Of a stretch of DNA of 10,193 bases, positions 1 through 5,901 are shown piece by piece. This DNA is from Caldifarciminota bacterium UBA2202 (GTDB taxonomy: Bacteria > Hydrothermota > 32-111). A model generated the notes under the pieces. It did not search any database, was not told the origin of the DNA, and saw only the letters and a program-made list of their open reading frames with translations. The DNA is taken from NCBI GenBank assembly GCA_002327905.1, contig DCUY01000122.1, positions 1-10,193 of the forward strand, given 5' to 3'. Within the stretch, counting starts at the first letter, position 1, and each line of letters begins with the position of its first letter. A program made the translations under genes and the position numbers.

Positions 1-12
1 TACCTCTAAGCG

Positions 13-97
13 TGGGAATCTCCTTGTCGGCTATTCGTTCTTTTACAAAGAACATTCACCGCAGTAAGGAGATTGCTTCGCAGTGCTCGCAATGACG
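13..97. repeat. dispersed palindromic repeat, 'RHCEERSDEAI' type (partial)
   Basis: A 9-bp perfect inverted repeat (aatctcctt at 17-25, aaggagatt at 66-74) encloses about 40 nt. The right arm continues as gattgcttcgcagtgctcgc and then aatgacg, ending at 97. Read on the minus strand, this arm gives the peptide RHCEHCEAISLLR. That is a close relative of the RHCEERSDEAI string that turns up in spurious hypothetical proteins of many unrelated bacteria, where it marks an intergenic palindromic repeat and not a real protein. The outer part of the left arm is diverged or lies before the window. What the element does is not known to me. The match to the family is from memory, not from a search. Confidence 0.6.
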
Positions 98-112
98 ATT
101 TTGATATTTCTT

Positions 113-345
113 TTGCACACGGCACACGGTGCGTCTTCGCCTTTGTCTTTTCTTGTTTTCTGCCCATGGCTCAAGGCGCATGGCCTCTTTTTTTTGTTTC
201 CGGCTCATGGTCTCTTTGTCTCTGTATTTTTCTTGCTCCCGGCGCAAGGCACATGGCACACGGTGCGTCTTCGCATGGTGGCGTCTTCGCCTTTGTCTTT
301 TCTTGTTTTCTGCTCTCGGCTCATGGCGTCTCTTTGTCTCGCCGC
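113..345. repeat. degenerate adenine-poor direct-repeat tract
   Basis: Two long exact matches are visible. Positions 121-140 equal 255-274 (ggcacacggtgcgtcttcgc). Positions 131-163 equal 281-313, a 33-nt unit with no adenine. In the second copy a 10-nt piece (gcgtcttcgc) is duplicated around atggtg. Further partial units recur as ggc(t/a/g)ca(t/c)gg followed by a pyrimidine run, for example ggctcatgg at 202-210 and 318-326, each leading into ctctttgtctc. The plus strand is strongly pyrimidine-rich, so long open frames occur in several registers. I treat these as composition artefacts, because none has a ribosome-binding site or a recognisable domain. Confidence 0.7.
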
Positions 346-514
346 ACGCAAGACCATTTTGAATTACATATTACCTGCTCTATGTCACCTGAAAACTGAA
401 AGTTATATAAGCGACGGTGCTTCTCATTTATCGCATTTTTACTAACAAAAGTTTTTTTATTACAGAAATGAAGTTTCCTTTATTATCTTTATTATATAAA
501 AATATTGAAAGGGG
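346..514. other. AT-rich non-coding stretch upstream of the rpmH promoter
   Basis: This is an AT-rich stretch with A and T runs (for example gtttttttatta around 450-461) leading into the rpmH promoter. I found no TTATCCACA-like DnaA box, although rpmH lies near oriC in many bacteria. I also found no stem long enough for an intrinsic terminator and no gene. It may act as an upstream element for the promoter, but nothing here proves that. Confidence 0.5.
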
Positions 515-542
515 TTGACAAATATTGAATTTTGAGTAAAAT
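515..542 (+). promoter_or_regulatory. sigma-70 promoter of the rpmH operon
   Basis: A perfect -35 box TTGACA (515-520) is followed by a 16-bp spacer and a near-consensus -10 box TAAAAT (537-542). Transcription would start near 549-550, giving a leader of about 45 nt before the rpmH ATG. It is the only strong promoter I see ahead of eight tightly packed genes, so it probably drives the whole block. This fits the high demand for ribosomal protein L34. Confidence 0.8.
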
Positions 543-595
543 ACTTAACTCTTTACATCAGCAAAATTATTTACCGCAAAGGTTAGGAGGTATCG

Positions 596-745
596 ATGAA
601 ACCGACGTATAATCCGAGCAAAATAAAAAGAGTCAGAACGCACGGATTCAGAAAGAGAATGCAGACTGCAACAGGCAGAGCCATTCTTGCAAGAAGAAGA
701 GCTAAGGGCAGAAAACGCCTGACAGTATCTGATCCTAAGGTATGA
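596..745 (+). CDS. rpmH: 50S ribosomal protein L34
   Basis: This 49-residue, very basic protein is the small L34 protein of the large ribosomal subunit. It shows the family pattern from end to end: MKPTYNPSKIKR at the start, RTHGFRKRM in the centre and the Arg/Lys-rich ILARRRAKGRKRLTV near the end. The last six residues (SDPKV after LTV, with small variation) are a short tail common in some phyla. AGGAGG at 585-590 sits 5 nt before the ATG, an ideal ribosome-binding site. The stop codon overlaps the rnpA start as ATGA (742-745), so translation of the two is probably coupled. L34 next to rnpA is one of the most conserved bacterial gene pairs. Identification is secure. Confidence 0.98.
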   Translation: MKPTYNPSKIKRVRTHGFRKRMQTATGRAILARRRAKGRKRLTVSDPKV

Positions 746-1077
746 GGTCAGTGGGGAACACCCCTGTAATTAAAAGCAAGGAAATCAAAGAGATGTTTGA
801 TAATCCAAAGAGATTGTCATCAGCCTCTTTTGTTCTGCTTTACAAAAAGTCAGAGAGCAGAGGGGTTGCATTTACGGTAAAGAAACATGTTTCAAAGAAT
901 GCCGTAATGCGCAACAAGATAAAAAGAGTTCTCAGAGAAGCATACCAATTGAGCGAAACATCATTTCCGTCAAACTGCAATTATTTGTTTATAGGATTGA
1001 AAGCGGCTTCCCAATCCTCGCCGAATGTTGTCAGTGAAGAGATGTCGGAAGTTGCGAGAAGGGTGAATGGTAAATAG
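742..1077 (+). CDS. rnpA: ribonuclease P protein component
   Basis: This is the protein subunit of RNase P, which binds the catalytic RNA and helps remove 5' leaders from precursor tRNAs. The protein has 111 residues, close to the usual 110-120. The signature RNR helix is clear at residues 57-66 (RNKIKRVLRE), preceded by TVKKHVSKNAVM, the equivalent of the usual VSKKVGxAVxRN. The central RLSSASFVLLY matches the first strand. The ATG overlaps the rpmH stop. The only nearby ribosome-binding sequence is AAGG at 737-740, 1 nt from this ATG, so initiation here would depend on coupling. An in-frame GTG at 751 lies 10 nt from AAGG and could be the true start, giving 108 residues. The 3' end overlaps yidD by 11 bp. 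Confidence 0.97.
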   Translation: MRSVGNTPVIKSKEIKEMFDNPKRLSSASFVLLYKKSESRGVAFTVKKHVSKNAVMRNKIKRVLREAYQLSETSFPSNCNYLFIGLKAASQSSPNVVSEEMSEVARRVNGK

Positions 1078-1279
1078 ATTCTTCATATTCATAATAAGAA
1101 TCTACAGAAATTTCATATCCCCCCTGTTTCCTCCTGTATGCAGATTCACCCCCACTTGTTCGGAATATTCAATGCAGGCATTTGAGAAGTATAATGTTTT
1201 TAAGGCGCTGTTTTTATCGACAGCGCGAGTTCTCAGATGCAATCCGTTCTTTAAGGGCGGGTATGACCCACTAAAATAG
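1067..1279 (+). CDS. yidD: membrane protein insertion efficiency factor YidD
   Basis: This is a 70-residue member of the YidD (haemolytic domain, formerly DUF37) family, a small inner-membrane-associated protein thought to help insert proteins into the membrane together with YidC. The family signatures are complete: a hydrophobic amphipathic start (residues 5-22), CRFTPTCSEY at 25-34, and RVLRCNPFFKGGYDPLK at the C-terminus (54-70). Length is normal. The start lies inside the end of rnpA (11-bp overlap), with the weak ribosome-binding sequence agaaggg just before it. The UAG stop overlaps the yidC ribosome-binding site. The rnpA-yidD-yidC order is typical and supports the call. Confidence 0.97.
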   Translation: MVNRFFIFIIRIYRNFISPLFPPVCRFTPTCSEYSMQAFEKYNVFKALFLSTARVLRCNPFFKGGYDPLK

Positions 1280-1286
1280 GAGAATT

Positions 1287-2840
1287 ATGAACAACAATTT
1301 GCGTATGTTTATTCTTTTCGGCGTGATTATTCTTGTCTTCGGCTATTATGCTTATTTTGCACCGAAAACAATAAATGTTGTCTCTGTCGACACCACAGCA
1401 GTGGCGGCCGAAGCAGAAAAGAAAGTGACTGACATGACTGAAAACACGGCTATTCCTGTCAAGACGGATTTTGCTCTGCAGGATACGGCTGTCTATGATT
1501 TTGAAACATCCTTCTATAAAGGCACAATAGCGTCTCTTTCAGGAGGAATAAGCAGATTTAATCTTTCGCAGTTCAAATCATTCGACTCCGCACTCTCTCT
1601 TGTTCCCGATGAAAGCAAAATAATGAAGCTCATAGTGAATGTGGGAAACCAAAAGTATGATTTGTCGAATGCGAATTTTTCTCTTGTCTATAAAGGCGAC
1701 ATTTGTCCGTTGAGGTCTGAGAAGGATTCAATAGTCCTTGTGGCTAAAGTAGATTCAATCACATTCACACGCACATACATTTTCACAAAGGATTCGTATA
1801 TCATAGCGCACAGAGTCTCTGCTACGGCTGATATTGAGAGCGCAGAGTATCTCTTTGACAATGGAATATCACTCACGGAGAAGAATCAGAAAGATGATAT
1901 GCAGTATTATGCTGTGGATGCGTATAGCCTCACAAATGTCATAAAGACAAAGGCAAAGAGCGTCAAGTCAGGTGAAATATCAATGTCAGGCAATTATTCC
2001 TGGATGGGAATTCAGACGAAATACTTTTTCTCGGGACTGATAGGAGAGGGAAAGGGCTATTCCGCAGGGCTTTTGGCTGATCAGAGGCTCTATGCGAAAT
2101 TTGCATTTGAGTCAGGACTCGTCTCTCTCTACATGGGTCCGATAGATTACAGAATTCTAAAATCAATGAATAACGGAATGGAAAAAATTCCGGATTTCGG
2201 ATGGTCAATAATTCAGCCGATAAGCAAGTTCATTCTCGGAGTGATTCACTTCCTGCACAAATTCGTACCGAACTATGGAGTGATAATAATAATCATTTCA
2301 ATTCTTCTGATACTGATTTTCTCTCCTCTCACATTCAAATCATACGGATCAATGAGAAAGATGCAGATGCTTCAGCCGGAGATGGAGCAATTGAAAAAGA
2401 AATATGAGAAGGACCCGCAGAGATTGAATCAGGAGACAATGAATCTTTATAAGAAATCAAAAGTCAATCCCTTTACAGGCTGTCTGCCCATGTTCATTCA
2501 GATGCCTGTATTTTTCGCATTGTACGCAATACTGCGCACAACAATAGAATTGAGATATGCTCCATTTGCGTTCTGGATAACGGATCTTGCAACAAAGGAC
2601 CCTTACTATGTTCTGCCAATACTCACAGGCGCGACCATGTTCGTCTCACAGAAGCTCTCACTCACTGACCAGTCGCAGAAGATGATGGTCTATATTATGC
2701 CGATAATGATTACATTTTTATTTCTCTCGCTGCCTGCGGGAATAAATTTGTACTGGCTTATATACAATCTGCTTTCAGTCGTACAGCAGATGGTAATTAA
2801 AAAGATGTTAAACAAAGAGACAGGAGTTCAAAATGGATAA
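1287..2840 (+). CDS. yidC: membrane protein insertase YidC
   Basis: YidC (517 residues) inserts and folds inner-membrane proteins, alone or with SecYEG. It has the Gram-negative layout. An N-terminal membrane anchor lies at residues 6-25, followed by a periplasmic beta-rich domain (about 30-305, including SWMGIQTKYFF). The conserved 60-kDa insertase core covers about 306-505, with membrane segments near 329-349, 398-418, 438-455, 466-483 and 485-503. A charged cytoplasmic hairpin (about 350-393) precedes VNPFTGCLPMFIQMPVFFALY, which closely follows E. coli YidC. AGGAGA at 1278-1283 serves the ATG. The gene overlaps jag by 8 bp. One oddity: the positively charged groove residue in the second membrane segment (Arg366 in E. 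coli) aligns by eye with Ile342, codon ATA. The rest of the core is intact, so the protein is probably functional. Confidence 0.98.
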   Translation: MNNNLRMFILFGVIILVFGYYAYFAPKTINVVSVDTTAVAAEAEKKVTDMTENTAIPVKTDFALQDTAVYDFETSFYKGTIASLSGGISRFNLSQFKSFDSALSLVPDESKIMKLIVNVGNQKYDLSNANFSLVYKGDICPLRSEKDSIVLVAKVDSITFTRTYIFTKDSYIIAHRVSATADIESAEYLFDNGISLTEKNQKDDMQYYAVDAYSLTNVIKTKAKSVKSGEISMSGNYSWMGIQTKYFFSGLIGEGKGYSAGLLADQRLYAKFAFESGLVSLYMGPIDYRILKSMNNGMEKIPDFGWSIIQPISKFILGVIHFLHKFVPNYGVIIIIISILLILIFSPLTFKSYGSMRKMQMLQPEMEQLKKKYEKDPQRLNQETMNLYKKSKVNPFTGCLPMFIQMPVFFALYAILRTTIELRYAPFAFWITDLATKDPYYVLPILTGATMFVSQKLSLTDQSQKMMVYIMPIMITFLFLSLPAGINLYWLIYNLLSVVQQMVIKKMLNKETGVQNG

Positions 2841-3615
2841 GGAAAGAAATTTTTTGGAAGTTTACGGTGATTCAGTTGAAGATGCAATAAAGAGAGGAAT
2901 TGATTTGTTAAAGACAAGCGCGGAAAATGTGGACATTGAAATTCTGAATGAGCCTGCAAATGGTTTTTTGACATTCGGAAGAAAAAAAGCAAAAGTGCGC
3001 ATAACTCTTCTCCGTGGCACAGTGCCTGCGCATCTCTACAAAACTGATGGACCTGAAGAGAAGGAGATTCACAAGAAGAGAGAGAGAGTTTCGGTAAATG
3101 ATGTAATGGACAATAAACCGAGAGAGAATGCCACGACTGCAGAGAAGAAGGCAGAGGCTCCCAAAAGGGAAGAGAAGACAAATTCCTTCCGCCAGTACAG
3201 AGAGCAGAGACAGCAGATATCCGGAAATCAGAATTCACAGAAGCCTTATTACAGAAATGAGCAGAGCAACAATGCTTCGGAAGCTGTTGAAAACGGGGTG
3301 CCGTACGAGGCGACAGAAGAAGACAAGGCAAACCTTGTGAAGATACAGAATATATTCATGAAGCTTACAAATCTGATGGGATTCAATGTTGAGCCGGAGA
3401 TAAACGTTATGAGCAACAAATACAGAATAATAATAAAGGACACTCCTGATGCGAGTCTTCTCATTGGCAAAAACGGAAAGACAATAGAGGCATTACAGCA
3501 TATAGTGAACAAAATATCCATGAAAGATGATGTGAACAAACCCATCTATCTTGACATAAAGGGCTATGTGAAGCAGAAGAGAAAGAATAAATTCGAAAAG
3601 AGATGGAAAAAATAG
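2833..3615 (+). CDS. jag: Jag/KhpB-family RNA-binding protein lacking the R3H domain
   Basis: Jag (KhpB, EloR) proteins bind RNA and are linked to cell elongation and membrane protein biogenesis in Gram-positive bacteria. This 260-residue protein has a Jag_N domain (about 5-60, with the typical GFLTFGRKKAKVRI end at 44-57). A long charged linker rich in K, E, R, Q and N (about 72-165) looks disordered. A KH domain follows at about 168-245, with the GKNG loop at 212-215 and the usual ALQHIVNK helix and YLDIKGY strand. Jag proteins normally continue into an R3H domain of about 60 residues. Here the chain stops about 15 residues after the KH domain in a Lys/Arg tail, and mnmE already begins inside it (13-bp overlap). 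AGGAG at 2822-2826 precedes the ATG by 6 nt. The family call is firm; the missing domain is the unusual part. Confidence 0.93.
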   Translation: MDKERNFLEVYGDSVEDAIKRGIDLLKTSAENVDIEILNEPANGFLTFGRKKAKVRITLLRGTVPAHLYKTDGPEEKEIHKKRERVSVNDVMDNKPRENATTAEKKAEAPKREEKTNSFRQYREQRQQISGNQNSQKPYYRNEQSNNASEAVENGVPYEATEEDKANLVKIQNIFMKLTNLMGFNVEPEINVMSNKYRIIIKDTPDASLLIGKNGKTIEALQHIVNKISMKDDVNKPIYLDIKGYVKQKRKNKFEKRWKK

Positions 3616-4919
3616 AGACAATAGTCTCATTAATCACTGCACATGGAAGATCCGCAGTAAGTGTTGTCCGCCTCTCAGGGGCGGATGCATTTAATATGGC
3701 TAAAAAACTCGGAATAGACGGAAAGCTTGAACATCATAGAATATATGTCAGAGATATTTCTTACAAGGGAAAACATCTTGACAGAGCTGTAATATCGGTA
3801 TTTCAGTCCCCAAATTCATATACTGGAGAGGATGTTGTGGAAATATCAGTGCATGGGGGAAGCATTTCTTCAAAGAGAATAATATCTGCTCTGATTGAAT
3901 TGGGATGCAGGCATGCGCAGAGAGGGGAATTCACAAAGAGGGCTTTTCAAAACGGGAAAATGTCCCTTATAGAGGCAGAATCTGTTCTTATGAAAGTCAA
4001 TGCAATGACTGAGGATGTGTTTGATTCTGCAGATGCGGGAAAAACTTCTCTTTTAACATTTTATGCAAAATCAATCAGAGAAAAACTCATTGACCTGAAA
4101 GCATACATTCAGTCATCCATTGATTTTCCTGATGATGTTGAATATGACAAAGAAAATGCAAAGATGCGGATTGATTTAATAGTAAAAGATATAAGTTCTC
4201 TTTATGAAAAGTCGCGCGCAGGTTATGTGAGCGAAAATCATCCTTTGATGATAATAACAGGGCGCACGAATACCGGCAAATCGACATTGTTCAATCTTCT
4301 CCTCAAAAGGGAGAGAGCAATTGTCTCTGATGAAGAGGGCACAACGCGCGATATAATAAGCGAGTGGGCTGATGTGAACGGACATCCGATAAAAATACTT
4401 GATACAGCAGGAATCAGAAAGACGCAGAGCAAGGCGGAAAAAATAGGAATCAGCATGCTCAATGAGAATCTAAAATCAGCATCATTGATACTCTTCGTAT
4501 ATGATATTGAGAAGGGCTTGTCTGAGGAAGAGAAATCGGAGATTGAGAGGATGAAAGATACTCCTATGGTTATAGCGGCGAATAAAATCGACAGGGCAAA
4601 AAGAAAAAAAGCGGAGAAAGAACATATAATGATTTCAGCTCTGACAGGAGAGGGCATAGAGAAGCTTGAAGAGGCGATAACGGAAAAACTTCATTTCAAC
4701 GAAAAGATAGAGATAACAGTGAATGACAGGCAGATGCATATAATAGAAAGAATGTGCTCGGTTCTCTTATCGGATGAAATATCCGTTATTATCAAAGAGA
4801 GTGAAATTCTCGACGAGAGAGTGGGGGAGCTGTTAAAGGAGATAAGGGAACTGACGGGAGAGATTTTGTCAGAAAATGTGATGGACAATATTTTTAATAA
4901 TTTCTGCATAGGAAAATAA
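3603..4919 (+). CDS. mnmE: tRNA modification GTPase MnmE
   Basis: MnmE works with MnmG to build the aminomethyl-type modification on wobble uridine 34 of certain tRNAs. Length is 438 residues against 454 in E. coli. The N-terminal tetrahydrofolate-binding domain (about 1-118) contains NSYTGEDVVEISVHGG at 71-86. The helical domain includes SSIDFPDDVEY (171-181). The inserted G domain shows the P-loop GRTNTGKST at 220-228 (Thr where Pro is usual, K-loop Asn kept), EGTTRD at 245-250, DTAG at 267-270 and NKID at 327-330. The C-terminus is the canonical FCIGK; its Cys (435) is the family's conserved cysteine. The start overlaps the jag end by 13 bp with a poor ribosome-binding site, so translation is probably coupled. 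Its partner mnmG is not in this window. Confidence 0.98.
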   Translation: MEKIETIVSLITAHGRSAVSVVRLSGADAFNMAKKLGIDGKLEHHRIYVRDISYKGKHLDRAVISVFQSPNSYTGEDVVEISVHGGSISSKRIISALIELGCRHAQRGEFTKRAFQNGKMSLIEAESVLMKVNAMTEDVFDSADAGKTSLLTFYAKSIREKLIDLKAYIQSSIDFPDDVEYDKENAKMRIDLIVKDISSLYEKSRAGYVSENHPLMIITGRTNTGKSTLFNLLLKRERAIVSDEEGTTRDIISEWADVNGHPIKILDTAGIRKTQSKAEKIGISMLNENLKSASLILFVYDIEKGLSEEEKSEIERMKDTPMVIAANKIDRAKRKKAEKEHIMISALTGEGIEKLEEAITEKLHFNEKIEITVNDRQMHIIERMCSVLLSDEISVIIKESEILDERVGELLKEIRELTGEILSENVMDNIFNNFCIGK

Positions 4920-4920
4920 A

Positions 4921-5901
4921 ATGGGAAAATTCAAAATAGAGCATCTTGTAAATACAGTGCATCCTGACAGCAGGCTTGACCTGTTTATAAAGAGTCTGGG
5001 AGTGCGTCTGTCACGCACAAGGATAATAGATCTCATTGAGGACGGAAGAGCAAAGGTGAACGGAAAGATTGAGAAGCCGTCATACAAAGTGAAACACGGA
5101 GATTTGATAACAGTTGATTACGAGTGCCTTGTCCAGACGGATGTGAAGCCGGAAGAGATACCGCTGAACATAATATATGAAGATAATGATATTATTGTAA
5201 TAAACAAAGATGATGACATGGTTGTGCATCCTGCTAAGGGAAACAGGGACGGAACTCTTGTGAATGCTCTTCTCCACCATACGCAGATTGTGGGGGGAAA
5301 CGCGGAAAGGCCCGGTGTTGTTCACCGTCTTGATAAGGACACATCAGGAGTGATGGTCTTTGCAAAGAATGAAGAGGCGCATGCATTTTTAGCCGGAGAG
5401 ATTGAGAAGAGGCGCGTGAAGCGCACATACATGACTATTGTGTGGGGATCATTCACAAGAAAGCGCGGAACTGTCAATGCTCCGATTGGAAGGTCAAATA
5501 CAAACAGAAAAGTCATGGCAGTGACGAGCTTGAACAGCAGAGAGGCGATTACTGACTATAAAGTGCTCCATGATTTCAAAATAGCATCTCTTCTGAAGGT
5601 TAATCTGCAGACAGGGAGGACTCATCAGATAAGAGTGCACCTGACTCACATTGAGCATCCTCTTGTGGGAGATCATGAATACAATAAAAATGTTCTTGCA
5701 GTAGTCAAAGAGGTCAAACTTGACAGAAAGCAGTATTATGATTATATTGTAAAACTTATAGACAGGCAGGCGCTTCATGCAGTGGCTTTGAAGTTCCGCC
5801 ACCCGCGCACGAAAGAGGAAGTTGAATTTTTCGCTCCTCTTCCGGAGGATTTCATGCGCGTGCTAAATTACCTCTGGAGTTTGGAAAAGGAGAATAAATA
5901 G
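4921..5901 (+). CDS. rluD: RluA-family 23S rRNA pseudouridine synthase, RluD-like
   Basis: This 326-residue enzyme isomerises specific uridines to pseudouridine in RNA; RluD modifies helix 69 of 23S rRNA. An S4 RNA-binding domain lies at about 17-70 (SRLDLFIKSL through GDLITVDYE). The catalytic domain (about 80-315) carries HRLDKDTSG at 135-143, where Asp138 is the expected catalytic residue, and LQTGRTHQIRVHL at 229-241. The S4 domain and the exact HRLDKDTSG motif favour RluD over RluA or RluC, but substrate cannot be fixed from sequence alone. AGGAAA at 4910-4915 lies 5 nt before the ATG, and the gene starts 1 nt after the mnmE stop. The placement fits an operon of RNA-maturation genes. Confidence 0.93.
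   Translation: MGKFKIEHLVNTVHPDSRLDLFIKSLGVRLSRTRIIDLIEDGRAKVNGKIEKPSYKVKHGDLITVDYECLVQTDVKPEEIPLNIIYEDNDIIVINKDDDMVVHPAKGNRDGTLVNALLHHTQIVGGNAERPGVVHRLDKDTSGVMVFAKNEEAHAFLAGEIEKRRVKRTYMTIVWGSFTRKRGTVNAPIGRSNTNRKVMAVTSLNSREAITDYKVLHDFKIASLLKVNLQTGRTHQIRVHLTHIEHPLVGDHEYNKNVLAVVKEVKLDRKQYYDYIVKLIDRQALHAVALKFRHPRTKEEVEFFAPLPEDFMRVLNYLWSLEKENK

Noticed and set aside
113..345. CRISPR array
   Set aside because: Repeats are irregular in length and spacing, with no uniform spacers and no cas genes.
56..445. Several open frames of 67-120 codons on both strands in the left intergenic region
   Set aside because: They overlap in multiple frames, consist of low-complexity repeat translation, lack ribosome-binding sites and show no domain. 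One is the known spurious RHCE-type peptide.
346..595. Possible oriC next to rpmH
   Set aside because: No dnaA gene and no recognisable DnaA-box cluster; AT-richness alone is not enough.
2201..2407. Open frame inside yidC and similar frames inside other genes
   Set aside because: They are shadow frames of well-identified proteins with no independent support.
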